NCBI GenBank assembly: GCA_026826555.1
Contig: JAKSZT010040235.1
Coordinates: forward strand, 186,001-250,000
Source of the DNA: Tolypeutes matacus
Taxonomy: Eukaryota; Chordata; Mammalia; Cingulata; Chlamyphoridae
Direction of reading: 5' to 3'
Length of the DNA stretch: 64,000 nt
The notes under the pieces are model-generated. The model was not told the origin of the DNA and did no database searches. It worked only from the letters and a program-made list of their open reading frames with translations. The position numbers and the translations under genes are program-made. Position 1 is the first letter of the stretch. Every line of letters begins with the position of its first letter. Positions 20,401 through 32,384 of the stretch are shown piece by piece.

Positions 20401-23400
20401 GCTTTTCCCCTAGAAGGAAGAGCAGGGCTGCGCAGGCCCCTCCCCTGCCCCCACCCCATCCACAGACTCGGGAGGGGGGCTCCCCAGGCCCCCAGGCCAC
20501 TGCTGCCTGTGTGCCCTTCCCGGGAGCCCCAGGCCACAGGTCAAAGCTCCAGCCTCACCCCCCTAGGGTCGGGCCATGGGTGGGGACAGGGAGCACTGGA
20601 CCCGAGTCCCTCCAGGGCCTGGGCCCAGCTGCAGCCACAGCCTCTTCACTCGGGCTCTCAGCAGAAAGACTGCTGAGCGCACAGGCCTGCGCTGCACTGT
20701 CTGGGGCTACCAGGGACAGCTGGGGGGACACCCAGGAAAAGCAGAAGTGCCTGGAGCTGTAGAGGGGACACAGCCAAGTGGGGGGTGGCCCCTGCCAAGT
20801 GGGTGCAAAGCTTTTTCAATCACAAGTCAGGCCTGAGAATTCTGCCTCCCCTTGCCCCACCCACTCTACCTACACAGGGGTTTTGGGGGGGGGAGTGTGC
20901 AGGGGGGGTGTCCTCCTGCTTAAGCAGGGGTGAGGCCAGGACAGCCTGGAACAGCCCTGGGAAGCTGGTTTTGGGGGCCTAAGGAGAAACAGGGGAGAAG
21001 AACCCAGTGGGAGGGAGTCAACAAGAAGCTAAATGGGGGATCCCCGCTGTAGTGGTGGGAGCCAGGCTGGGTTCCCAAGGACACCCCCTGGGCAGGCCCC
21101 CAAATGGCTAGGGAACCTGAGGCTGTGGCGTGTGGTTTGCGGAGGGCGGCCTGGGGTGTCTGGCGACCGCATTCTCCTTTAGACCCCTGGGGGTGCAGGG
21201 TCTGCTGTCCCCACTGGGCGCCAAGAAGGCAGTGCTGACCTCGGCCCATTCCTGCCCCCAGAGCAAGCCCCCTCCCCCCGCACCATCCGCAGGGCCGCAG
21301 CAAGCACCTGGAAGATCAGCATACACCCCTAGGTAAATCAAGAGGGGGCCAGTCCCAGGCTCTGGCAGTTATGGGGCACCTGCTGTGTACTCTGAGGCAC
21401 GCAGACCCTGGTGGTGCATTGTGCTTGCCCAGGCAAGTACCAGGCCGGCTCCAGCCCACGTGGCCTGGATTGCGGGCAGGGGTGGGGGTGCCAGGGGTGT
21501 CGGCATCGCCCCAGGAGACTCCACGGGGAGCAGGCCCTTCTGTTCCTGCAGCCATTTCACTAGGAGCTTCCGGGGCAGCCTGGGACGGGGTGCAGCATAG
21601 TGCTCCCCAATTTTCAGGCTGAGGAAGTTGAGGCTCGGAGCAGTTTCAAGACGGGTCTTCAGCAGCATCCGGCCACCAGGGCAGAGCCCCCCACAGGCTG
21701 CAGTGGGCTGTGTGAGACAGTGCGGGGGGCAGCAGGCTGGATTTAGGGAAAGGAGAGGACCACTGGGAAGGGGTGGGTGCTGGCCGGCCGGGGACTTGTG
21801 GGGAGGTTCTAGAATACCAAGGGGTAAGCGCTTGACTGTAGAATATCCTCTGACCTGGAGCCCAAGCACTGGGCTGAGTCAGGACCCAGAGTCTGTTGTG
21901 GTCCTGCCGCTGGTCAGCTGGTCCACATGGGCACTCGTGCCCCCTGGGTCTCAGTTTCCCCTTCTGTCAGGTGACTTCTGAAGTCCTGGCTGCCTTTTCC
22001 CACTGAGAAACAACCTCAAGCATTTCCCCCAAGGTTCAGATGTCTTTCCAGAACATGATTTCGGTGGGGCAGTGCTGTGGATGGACGGGCTAGGTGGTGT
22101 CCTCCACCTGAAATGACCCCCTTGTTTGTCCCCGCGTGACTCCTCAGTTTTCACTTCCTCCAGGAAGCTGTCCCCAAGCCCGGGGTCCCCCAGCCCTGCT
22201 CACACGGCCTGGCTAACTCCTTCGCTCCCAGGGGTGTGCCTGCTGCACTCAGGCACCCACACACGGAGCCCCGGGAAGGTTTGTTCACTGAGTGGGTGCC
22301 GGGTGGAGAGGCCGCAAGAAGCAGGGTGCCCCATGCCAGCAGCTGGCTCAGCCCCCAGACCCTCCGGCCAGACATCCTGTGGTCTCCGTGGACTCCATGC
22401 CGCGATGGGGACTCTGCGCATTGGCGGGGGCTCTGGAGGTGGCCCTGGCTGGCCCCCTCCATGCAGATGCCCTTGGTGTGTGTTGCCCAGGCATGTCCCC
22501 CTCCCAGTCCCTGGCCTCCCCGATGGGTGCTGGGCTCTCCATGCAGCCCCCGGGTCCCACCTGGCACCTTCCACCCGAGAAGAGGGGCTGCTGGGGAGGG
22601 AGACCTGCCCTCCTGGGCTTTCCCAATGGCCCAGGGCCAAGGCTGCCACTTGTCCCCAGGTGGATGCTCACAGTGCAGACCCCAGCAGGGGCTGAGCAGG
22701 TGGCCACGGTCCCGAGAAGGAGAGGCCTGGAGCAGACCTGTCCAGGCTCCCAGGCCCCTAGGTGGCCCGCAGAGGAGCAAAGCTGGGCTGGGGTCTCAGG
22801 GGCGTCGTGTGGGTGGGCATGTGCCGAGAAGAGACCAGGCTTGACATAGTCTGTGGAGGGGCTGTGTGGAGGAGGAGAACGGGGGTGGGGGGCCCGGCGG
22901 AGGCCACTGAGCTTATGGTCTGTGCCTCCAGGCAGGGGCTGGCCGAGGAGTCCTGGGCTGTGACTGCCCATCTTAGGTGAGGACACCAGGCTCCAAGTGG
23001 GGTTTTGGGGTCCCTCTGCCTCACACAGTGGGGATGACGCCTGGGCCCGCCCTCCAGCACCCGGAGCTGGGCCTGAGGACCCCTGCAGAGCCCGTGGAGG
23101 TGAGGGTGGCCCGGAAGAGGGAAGAGACCCTCCCTGCCTTCCCAGGTGGGTGCAGCTCAGAACTTTCTTCAAAAAGAAAGAGCCCCGGGGGACGAAACTT
23201 CTCGCCCCGCCCCTTGGGCTCCAGCCTCCTTGGGGCTGAGTCACCAGCAGAGCCTCAACTCTCCCTCCCTCTCACTCTTCCCTCCCTTCTTTTCCAAAGG
23301 TGAAAGTAGCTGGAAAGCCCTTTTTTAAAATCAATTTTTATCTGTACAGGGAAGCCTTGGCTTCCCCAAACAGGGTCCTTCAGCCCCAGCAGGAGCAGCC

Positions 23401-23590
23401 CCCCAAGGAGGACTCGGCCCCCCAAGGAGGACTCGGTCCTCGTCTCCAAGGACCCTGAGCACCAGGGAGCGTTTCCTCCCATTTGCTCCGGACACATTTT
23501 AACATGTTTAGAACTTCCGCTGCCCCCCCCACGCCCCCACGGCCCCGTTAAAGAGAAAATGGGTCTGCACGCCGGGGCTGGGTTACAGGA
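20401..23590. other. Upstream intergenic DNA, no gene seen
   Basis: GC-rich unique sequence immediately upstream of the promoter CpG island. It holds weak MIR-like pieces (near 21600-21660 antisense, and 21940-21970 sense) and a 19-bp duplication at 23399-23436. No exon-like open frame with splice sites was recognised. In human a non-coding RNA is described close upstream of NOTCH1, but I cannot show an equivalent here. Confidence 0.7.
23399..23436. repeat. 19-bp tandem duplication
   Basis: Two perfect copies of CCCCCCAAGGAGGACTCGG at 23399-23417 and 23418-23436. Confidence 0.9.
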
Positions 23591-24140
23591 CACGGGAATC
23601 ACCTCCACGAAGTAAACGGAGCCCAGCAGATACTGTACATCTGTGAGTTATTTTCATGTCTCCAGGGGAAGGGGGGAAACAGCCATCCATTCTTAAGTAA
23701 GACCAGAATTCTTCTATATTTTTTGCCTTGACAGCTAAGGAAAAAATTTGCCAAAAACCAGAGGCACTGCTGAGTGTTGGCGTGGGAATGTTAGTTTAGT
23801 CAGAGATTTGCTCTGGGGCATTTAAATAAAAACCAGGCACTTTGGTGGCAAATGGCGGTTAAAAGTGAACGCAGCGGAGCTTCTGGGGCCCAGAAGCGGC
23901 CATTCTGTAATCTGGCCCTGGGTTCTTCTTTCTTGGCCTCTCCCATTGCCTTCTCATCACAACTGGCATTTCACTCGTAAACATTGGTGCAATAATTGTC
24001 AAAAATCAGCAGAAGTCAGCCTTTCGTGCAGCCCTGGCAGTTTCCCACTGGGGGAGGTTCCCAGCGGCCTCCGCGCAGCCCCCGAGTATGCTGGGCAGCT
24101 CGAGGGTCTTTGCCCGACATAAATCACGGCAGCCGTCGCC
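23590..24140. promoter_or_regulatory. Candidate distal enhancer, about 5 kb upstream of NOTCH1
   Basis: A 550-bp AT-rich, non-repetitive block in GC-rich surroundings. Motifs include GTAAACATTGG (forkhead-like GTAAACA, near 23977), TGCAATAATTGTC (near 23988), TTTAAATAAAAACC (near 23820) and TTCTTAAGTAAG (23692). It contains no recognised transposon. It is a good candidate for a conserved non-coding element, but conservation was not tested. Confidence 0.45.
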
Positions 24141-25129
24141 GGGAGGATAGATACCTACAGGAACGTGAGGGTCAAGGCTGCGGGCTCCCAGGGGAGACGG
24201 AGAGGACCCGCTCCCCACCCCCGCCCCCCCCCCCGGGAGGCGGCACTGGCCTGATGGTCCACACGAGGGACCCACATTCAGGGCTGTGCCTGCCCAGGGT
24301 GTTGATTGACTGCCGGACACCCATGTGGTGCAGGCACCTCACTTCCGGGACCTCATTTAGGATTTGGGGGGGTCCCGTAGAGGTGAGGGGCCCTGGGAGG
24401 GCCTAGTGGAATTTGTGGTTTGGTTTTTTTTTTCGCTCTTTGGTTCCCACTCAGCGAAGGAAAGCAGGGGCTGGAGCAGGAGTGACAGGGGCCTCTGTAG
24501 GTGGGATGGGATGGAGGCTGCAGACCGGGCCCCAAGCTGGCGAGCCCCTCAGGGCCCCCCTCGGGCAGGGGGCAGGAGTTGGACAAATCTGCCTTCCCCC
24601 AGGGGCCCTCAGGGTGGGGGCAGCCTCCTTTCCCCCCAAGCTGGGGTCCTGAGCGTGCTGTAATGGCATCTGTCCCCACTTAAGAGTAGGGAGCCTTGGA
24701 GTGGTTTAAGAGAAGAAATGTGAAGCCAAGCAGATGCTGTCTGCCTTGAGACACCCCCCCACCCCCAGCTTGGTGGCCCTGGGCAGCTCTGGGAGCAGGG
24801 ACACCGGCGGCTCTGGGCAAGGCATCTGTGTGTGGCCCCCTCGCAGGGCCAGGGCTGCAGCCCCAGGTCACCCGCTCACAGATGTGGGGTTCTCCCATCG
24901 ACTGAGCCTGGACGCCAGCCGCCAGCTGACCCCAGCCCCGAGCCCAGCCTGGGAAAATGAGACGGTGGAAAGTCAAGCCACGGGAGGGTCGCCTTAAATT
25001 TTGCTCAGTGACGAGACCAGAACGGGTGCCCTGGCCAGGGGGTGTCCAGTGATCATCCGTGGACTCAGAGCATGTGTCCCGAGCAACTACTCACCAGGGC
25101 ACAGTGGGGACTGAGGCCTCATGGAACTC

Positions 25130-25330
25130 GTGGAAGGAGGAAGTCCGGAAACCCATACAGACACGCAGGGGTCCATCGGGGCCGAGAAGGAAGTGAGGGG
25201 ACAGAGGGCTGGGGCCATTTAGGTGGGAAGGAGGCCTCTCTGAGGAGGTGACCTTTGAGCAGAGACCAAAGGAAGTGAGGGAACGGGCCATGCAGGTATC
25301 TGGGAAGAACATTCTGGAAAAAGGAGCACA
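25130..25330 (+). repeat. Old interspersed repeat fragment, family not identified
   Basis: Phrases such as CTCTCTGAGGAGGTGACCTT and TTGAGCAGAGACCAAAGGAA followed by GTGAGGGAACGGGCCATGCA resemble a common ancient mammalian interspersed repeat. I recognise the style but cannot name the family with confidence. Confidence 0.4.
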
Positions 25331-25729
25331 CGCTGCCCATTCTCCCTGCCTCTCTGCTTCCACGGGGCCCGTGGAGGCAACAGCAAATTGGAAGCAGGGA
25401 ACCCTCTCTTGTGCCCATAACTCTAACCAGCTTGCATCCGTGGACTTTCCGTCCAAGGCCTCCCCGGCCCTGGGTCGAATGGGAGGAGAATCCAGCACTG
25501 ACCACCTGCGCCTGCCCCTCACCTGTGCTCTGCTTTACCCCCAGGAGGGGAATTCTGGCTTGTCGCTTCCTGCTCATGGGGAAACAGGAATTTTAAGGCA
25601 AAGAAAGATGGGTTTTAAATTTCACATGCTTTGCAAAAGTCCTTCCCAGGGGTTGGCGTGGGAGAGGGGCCGGCGGGGGCGGGCAGGAGGTCAGTTCCTG
25701 AAGGCTCGAGAGCTTGCCCACTCGAGGCC

Positions 25730-26150
25730 GGGCCGGAGGAGTCGGCTTTTGGGGCGCACGGTCACAACTGGCCTCTTCAGATGGGACCTCGTGGAATGCC
25801 TTGACGTCGGCCAAATGATCACATGGTCCCCGGCGCTCCCCGCGGCTGGCGGTCTCTGCATCAGGCAGCCGCCTGCAGGTACAGACGACATGGTGGCCTT
25901 GTGCCAAAACACGAGGACGCTGAGACTTTCACTTGCTCCGGGCTTTCCCGACACGGAGCCCCAATCCGGCCGATCCCGAAACCGCAAGACGGCGAAGGCA
26001 AACGCGCTTGGGGCTGCCGGGTCTGTCTGGTTTTCTCGACCCAAACCCATAGACCCCCACCCTTCCCCAGGAACGGACCAGACGACCCAAAGCGATTGGT
26101 TGTGGTTAAAACACTGCGAGTTGCCTTTAAATCAGGGGCCACTCAAGTCC
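25730..26150. promoter_or_regulatory. Candidate regulatory block with RUNX motif
   Basis: Unique sequence with GATTGG (inverted CCAAT, near 26094) directly followed by TGTGGTTAAA (RUNX consensus TGTGGTT at 26101-26107). Other features are CACTTGCTCC and scattered CpGs. RUNX1 is a known partner in T-cell NOTCH1 regulation; its use here is inference. Confidence 0.3.
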
Positions 26151-26374
26151 CCCGTGATGGGGCAAAGAGGGAGCTGTGACCCTCTCCACTTCCTTCCTCC
26201 GCGCTGAGGCTGGAGACCCGGCTGTGGGGCTGGGGCCGCAAGGGGGCCGTGCTTCCCTTTTCGGAAGGAGGAAAGCTGGTTTCTTGACCCGTCGTGAGCC
26301 AGACCCCTGGAAAACACACTGACGGAGGTCCCCCTCTCGCTGCCTTCATTCCTGGGGCTGCCGAGTCAAGCTGG

Positions 26375-26720
26375 TGGCTGGAAACCACGGAAGGGCGTGT
26401 GTCCCAGTCCTAAAGGCTGGAAGTCAAGCATCGAGGTGACAGGCCGTACTCCCGCTCACCTCTGCGGGGGGTCCTGCCCAGCCTCCGTCAGCTCCTAGGG
26501 CTCCCGGCAGCCCCCGCTGCCCCTCGGCTGGCGGCTGCGTGGCTCCAGACTCGGCCTCCGGCTTCCCGCAGCCTGCTCCCCTGTGGGGGTCTCCCTGCCC
26601 TTCATCTACGGGCCTCAGGCCTGTGGGTCAGGGCCCCCCATCTAGTTCGAGTCCATCTTGACTAATCCCACCTTCAAATCCCTGTTTCCAAAGAAGGCCA
26701 CATTTGCAGGCCAGTGTGGG
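26375..26720 (-). repeat. MLT1/MaLR-like LTR relic (antisense)
   Basis: Antisense landmarks of this LTR type appear in order: GGCTGGAAGTCAAGCATCGA, then CAGGGCCCCCCATCTAG, CATCTTGACTAATCCCACCT and CCCTGTTTCCAAAGAAGGCC. It is heavily decayed and is a solo LTR without internal sequence. Family assignment is from memory of the consensus. Confidence 0.55.
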
Positions 26721-27889
26721 GAAGGCTGTTCAGCCCTTGACACTGATTTTCCCAGTTTAACTGAATTTAGCAGGAAGATCGGCTGCGTTTGCTCTTGGCC
26801 GTGGCTTGTTCTGGTTAGAAGCAAAGCCAGAGCGTGACCCCGAGCTGGCGCAGCCATGCTGGCGCTGGAGCCAAGCGGCGCGGCCCACCAAAGCCTCCCT
26901 GACCTGCCCGCGTGCCGGCTCTGCCTTGAGCGCCGGGGCCCCAGGCACCTGGCAGCAAGTCACCGCCCCCATCCTGAAAACCCCCCTTCCGGAGGACACG
27001 GCACTTCCGTTCGTGGGCAGAGAGAAGGCAGGCCGGAGGCGCCCGAGAGCCCCTCCTGGACCCCCAGGGCGGCGAGCGGACCCCCACGGCCCTCGCCGGC
27101 AGGCCTGGCCTGGCACAGAGCCTGCTCTTGCGGCCTGTGGCCTAGCCCCAGAGAGGGCGCGAGGAGGGCGCGGGGGACCTTGATCGATGTTGGTGAATCC
27201 CCTAAAACAGCAGCTGGCAAGAGCCCCTCATGGTCTCACACAAAAGGGTGGGATGCGGGGTCCAGGCACGATCCCACCCAAAGGGAGACTCAGCCAGCTC
27301 CTGGGCGGAGAGCCTGGGGTCGTTACTGCAAAGCCCCCGGGTGATGGTGGGATGCGGGTTCCCCCCAGCGAAGACCCCAGGACCCCGAGGGACAGGCTTG
27401 AGCCAGACCAGCTTCCCACTGCTGTGCCGCCTCCATCACTGACTCAGCCCCCACTGCTAGGCCGTGGCACGAGACAGACAGACGTGCGCTGGGCCCCTAA
27501 GAGGCTCCCCGAAGAAGGACGGTCCTGGGGGAGTTGGGGAGTCCAGTCTCGGCTTGTGCTGCCTCTGGGGGGCAGGCTGGCTGCCACTGGCCTTCCCAAT
27601 GGGACAGACCCGTCTCCTGTGGGGACCCTCTGCTCAGATACAGGTGGCAGGAAGGCCAGTCACCCTGGGAACCACTCAGGCCAAAAGGCTGGGGGTTGGG
27701 GAGGAAGAGAGCAGCCGAGGGGGGAGATGCAGGCAACCCTCCTCCTCATCACAACTAAGCCAGGGGTGAGCCCCTCACTCCCCAAGTGGGGAAACTGAGG
27801 CATGGAGCCCCAGGGCTGGGGCCACACTTGCCTTTGGGGGCTCAGGAAAGAACCTGCTTCCCCAGACTTTGCTCTTCTCCCCTCTGGGA

Positions 27890-27935
27890 AAGCACCTTTT
27901 TTTTTTCACATCAAAATTAAAAAAAAAAAAAAGAA
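27890..27935. repeat. T-run and A-run tract
   Basis: A T-run followed by CACATCAAAATT and an A-run of about 15, at the left edge of the LINE-like block. Confidence 0.8.
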
Positions 27936-29170
27936 TTTTTCTAAGAAGCTTTAGTTTACATAAATGTTACATTAAAAATATAGAGGAGTCCCATGTACCC
28001 CACATCTCTCCCACACACACTTTCCCACATTAACATGTTCATTAGTGGGGTATATTTGCTACAATTGAGCAGGTACTGAAGCCTTGCTACTAAGCATGGT
28101 CTATAGTTACATTAGGGTTTACACTTTGCCTCGCACAATTTCATAGGTTTTGAAAACATGTATAATGGCCTGTATCCATCATTGCAATGTCATGCAGGAT
28201 AATGCCAATGTCCCAAAAATGCCCCCGTGTTACACCTATTCTTCCCTCTCCCTCCCCTCGGAACCTCGGGTGGCCACTGCCTTTATATCAATGAAACAAG
28301 TTCATGCATTGCTAGAATAGTAAGTCTCAAATAGAATAACAACAGTATAATGATGTCTACTTTAGTCCATTGTTCATTCCCTAATCTTGAGGATTTGGGG
28401 ATGGGGATACCCACTCTGTTTCTGATTGAGTGGGGGCTTAGATCCCATGGGGCAGATGTATGGATCTGTCCTGTTTGCAGTTGTAGATATTCTGTTTTGG
28501 GATGGGCATCGTCCATTATCATCCTTTTGCTAGTTGTCCTGGGCAAGTCCGATGAATTGGAGAGTAGGTGTTGCAACTCTGTTGACATTCTGGGCTCAAC
28601 CAGCATATGAACAGACCAAAGATTCAAGTCTCTGGGAAATGTAATTAACAAGTATACTGCTAATTACAGGTTCAAATAAAAGGGGCAGAAGAGCCACGTG
28701 AAGGAAATTATAAACGAGTCTAACTCTGTTACACTGGGGAGCAATTCCAAAGAAAGGCCCACCGACAGGGTGCCGAATTCCTGTGATTGTCTGCCCTGCC
28801 TACAGTGTCTACATGTGTCTAGAACCCTTTGGAGACCCCTGTTTGAGGTACTGTTTACTGTGGCAGTCAAGGAGATCCTGCTGAGACTTGCATAAGCATA
28901 ACCTCTGGAATGACCTCCTGACTCGCTTTGAAATCTCTGAGCCATAAAAACTCATTTGTATTTAATATTTCTTCCTTTTGGTCAAGGTCTTTTTCCAGAT
29001 GCATCACTAGGCAGTGCTTGGTAATAATTCCTCAGTGCCAGGGAGGCTCATCCCTAGGAGTCATGACCCATGCCAGGGTCGGGGAGCACCTTTTTCATTT
29101 TTTTCACTTGAAGGCCAATTTAGAGAAATGTATTTATATTTGCTGGCTGCATTTTTTGCACAAATGAAAA
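27936..29170 (-). repeat. Xenarthran LINE-like repeat block
   Basis: About 1.2 kb of moderately AT-rich sequence without intact coding frame. Landmarks include AACATGTTCATTAGTGGGGT, GGTCTATAGTTACATTAGGG, GTGGCCACTGCCTTTATATC and GGAGAGTAGGTGTTGCAACT. These resemble, from memory, an abundant interspersed sequence in xenarthran genomes, probably a LINE 3' untranslated portion or a related element, here with an A-rich/T-rich edge at the left. The family, strand and exact ends are uncertain. Confidence 0.5.
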
Positions 29171-29240
29171 TGGCTTTTTTTTTTCCTTTTTTCTTTTTTC
29201 TGTTTTATTTTGTATTCTGGCTTTTGTTTTTTGATTACAA
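29171..29240. repeat. T-rich low-complexity tract
   Basis: T-rich run (TTTTTTTTTCC, TTTTTTCTTTTTTC, TTTTGTTTTTTG) that follows the LINE-like block. Confidence 0.7.
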
Positions 29241-29539
29241 AAGTTCAAACAAAACCAGTATAGAGAAGAAAGTTAAAATTGCCTACAATACCAAAGCAGG
29301 ATGGGCCTTGTCTCAAATGAAATGGAGGCATCTCTTTATTCCTGGACTTTTAGAACCTGTAGGGCAGTGTGGATAGTTCCACAACTGAAGGTGTCTGCTT
29401 CACGGGGTAGAGGCGTGCCGGTGGGCAGTCCAGCTACTCCTTTTCTTCAGCTCACAGGTCTCTCGTGGGGAGCCTTCCAAACTACCCTCTCACCCCAGAC
29501 GACTAGGCCCTCCATCATGGCTTGAGAGTATAGTTTTTG

Positions 29540-29908
29540 TTTTTTTTAAAAAAGATTTATTTCATTTATTTATCCCTGCCCCCCGTTGTTTGCACTCACT
29601 GCCTGTTCATTGTGTACTCGTCTTCTTTTTATTTTTTTTTAGGAGGTACTGGGAACCGAACCCAGGATCTCCCATATGGGAAGATGGGAGGGAGGTGCCC
29701 AATCACTTGAGCCACCTCCGCTCCCTGCTTGTTGTGTCTCTCATTGTATTTCCTCTTCATTGCGTCATCTTGTTGCATCACCTTGTTGCGTCATCTTGTC
29801 ACATCAGCTCGCGGTCTTCCTGGTCTTCTTTAGGAGGCACTGGGAACTGAACTGGGGCCTCCCGTGTGGTAGGCAGGCACCCAACGGCTTGAGCCACATC
29901 CACTTCCC
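29540..29908 (-). repeat. tRNA-derived SINE, long two-unit form (antisense)
   Basis: Read on the minus strand it begins GGGAAGTGGATGTGGCTCAA and contains two tRNA-like units: one near 29826-29908 and one near 29640-29735. Each has a B-box-like core, seen here as GGGAACTGAACTGG and GGGAACCGAACCC on the plus strand. Repeats of TGTTGCGTCATCTTG link them. The A-rich tail appears as the T/A-rich sequence at 29540-29580. Target duplications AGTATAGTTT (29527) and AGTATAGTTA (29909) flank it. Confidence 0.85.
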
Positions 29909-30238
29909 AGTATAGTTATTTTTGTAATTCTTCATCCGTTGCCCTTTATTCCCACTAGACCAGGACCCAGTCCTGAGGGTGGGGTTGGGTGTGTCCAGTT
30001 CACCACTGAGTCTGCAGTGTCTGCGTGGGGCAGATGCTCAGTCCATGGATAAATGAATGAATACCAATGTGGGCATATCTGAGCAGAGGCAGCACGCAGG
30101 CAGCTTTCCCATCTTCCACCCTGCAATCAGGTCTCTGGCAGGAGGGCAGCTGATGCCCACAGCATCCTGCCCAGGTGCCTCCCTCCAGGTCCTGGGCCCT
30201 GTGGACACATCTGCATGATGGAGTAAAGATGGAATGGG

Positions 30239-30670
30239 GGAAACGGATGTGGCTCAAGCGATTGGGCTCCCATCTACCATATAGGAGGTCTAGGGTTGGA
30301 TTCCCAGGATCTCCAGGTAAAAGGCAAGCTGGCCTGCACAGCAAGCTGGCCTCAGTGGAAAGCTGGCCCATGTGGAGTGCTGGCCTGTGCAGGAGAGCTG
30401 GCCCGTGCGAAGAGCTGGTGCAGCAAGATGACGCAACAAAGAAAAGACACAGAGGAGAGACAATAAGAGACGCAGCAGACCAGGGAGCTGAGGTGGCACA
30501 AGAGATTGAGCGCCTCTCTCCACTCTGGAAGGTCCCAGGATTGGTTCCCAGTGCCATCTGAAGAGAAGACAAGCAGACACAGAAGAACACACAGAGAGCA
30601 GACAGCGAGTGCAAATCCAAGGGGGGTGGGGGTGGGGTGGGGAGGAGAATATAAAAAAATAAAAAATAAA
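30239..30670 (+). repeat. tRNA-derived SINE, long form (sense), with target duplication
   Basis: Starts GGAAACGGATGTGGCTCAAG with the A-box region, then GGGTTGGATTCCCAGG (B-box-like). A middle array repeats 'gagctggcccgtg'-type units, and a second tRNA-like unit follows (TTGAGCGCCTCTC, GGATTGGTTCCC). It ends in an A-rich tail to 30670. Flanking duplications AAAGATGGAATGGG (30225-30238) and AAAGATAGAATGGG (30671-30684) differ at one base of 14. This is a strong lineage marker for Xenarthra. Confidence 0.92.
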
Positions 30671-31439
30671 AAAGATAGAATGGGAAATTAAACCAAGATG
30701 AGCTCCATTCCAAAAGACACTTGAGTCCCTTGGGATATCCTTTGGCCTGGTGGTCAGGGAGCCCTCTGTGGCCTGGAGGTGGCCACGGTCAGGGTCCCCA
30801 TGGCCAGTGCAAGGGACAGCATTTGCTGGAAAGTGACGTTAGTTTCTTTGGACAGTGTATGGAGCTCATCAGAGACTCTGTGACCGCCTGGAACTGGCCT
30901 GAGATAAGAGGCTTCATGGTGGGGGCCAGGGGGAGCTGGCAGAGGCTGGAGGGGACCCCGTGGCCCACATCCTACAGCCCCTCTGCCCTTCCCTGGCCCT
31001 CCAGCTCCTCCCAGGCAGCCTTGCATCCCAGGAATGGACTTCTGAGAGAGCTTCACCCTGAGGTGGCCGGGAGCAGAGGGAGTGAGGGTCACCCCTCCAG
31101 GGCTATAGTCCCCATGACTGACCAAGGAAACATTCTGCTCCTCAATATCTGTCCAGTCCATGGGTGACACCTGTTCCAGGATGGCCCAGACTGGGAGGTC
31201 TGGGGCTTGTGCAGCCCGACTTCCAATGGGAGCTGCTGAGCTGGAGGAGTGGGGGGGGAGGGGTCATGCCATTGTCGTCGTGCTGTGAGAAAGACCTGCC
31301 AGGGAGTAGGACCCACAGCAAGGCCAGGGAGTCCAGAGATGGACAGTGATGGAGTCTTGATGGCCTCTCTGGAGCCCCTGGATCCAGCCGTACCTGAAGA
31401 TGTCCTTAAGAATCCCATTCCACCTACTGGGCTTTTGTG

Positions 31440-31570
31440 CTTACACAGCAACCAAGTATTAAACTTTCACCCTCACAGCAGCCCTGCCAGAGGCTGGACG
31501 AGACCATCTGGCCCTGTAAGACTATGAGGAAATGGAGGTCCGAGGGGGAAAGACAAAGCCGTAGGTCATG
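31440..31570 (-). repeat. MIR/L2-like relic (antisense)
   Basis: CACAGCAGCCCTGCCAGAGG followed by ACTATGAGGAAATGGAGGTC resembles antisense MIR/L2 sequence (bases around 'acagatgaggaaactgaggc'). Confidence 0.45.
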
Positions 31571-32384
31571 CAGGGAGTTGGGGTTGGAGCAGGACGAGAC
31601 ACCCCCTGGCTGCAGATACCCCCTGGCTGGGGCGAGCAGACAAACGACCTGCTTCCTGGACTGACTGTGAACTGGCCAGGGCTGGGGAAGCCTGGCTGCC
31701 AAACACAGCCAGCAGCTCCTCCATGCGGCCCGCCCACCCCCTGCCCTCTGCCCTGCGGCCAAGCCAGCCCGAGGAAGACACCGCAAGCTGAGTGGGGCCC
31801 TTGGCACCACGTCCACCCCTCCCTCCCAGGTCACCACAGCCAGGTGGGGTGCTGCACCACTGGTCGCCTTGTCCCACCTGGGCTAGCTACGGGCACATCC
31901 CCTGTAGCCGTGGAGCCTCCACTGCCCCAGAGCCCACGTCCTCAGCTCAGAGGCCAGAGGGATGGTCCTGGAGAGGGTGTTAGAGCCACTTGGGAAATGT
32001 CCAACCCCCCATGTTTTCCCACGGGCTGAGCTGCCCCTCTCTTGCAGGGAGGAACAGCCATTTCTGCACTAGGGGGCTCCAGGCCACTCAGGACTTTGCA
32101 GGGGGCACCAGAGGCCCGTCCACGGCATGGGTGACATATATTTTTGTTAGCAGAAAGTGCTCGTCTGCCTTGGAGGAGCCGAGCGCAGTGTGCCCCCCAA
32201 GGCCTCGCTGGGCGCCTGGCGCCATGCCGGGAGCTGGCAGGGAAGGGGCCAGGCCAGATCCCAATCTCGGTGGTCTGGCCCGGGTGGGCACAGCCTGTCC
32301 TGGGTCTCTGTGCCAAGATCGTGGAGGGGCGGGGCGTCTGGCCTGGGGGCTGCGGAGCTGAGCTCTCACCACGCCACCCCCTCA

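Noticed and set aside
20401..27890. Equivalent of the human non-coding RNA or microRNA described just upstream of NOTCH1
   Set aside because: I could not recognise any matching mature or hairpin sequence, and these RNAs are not known to be conserved outside primates.
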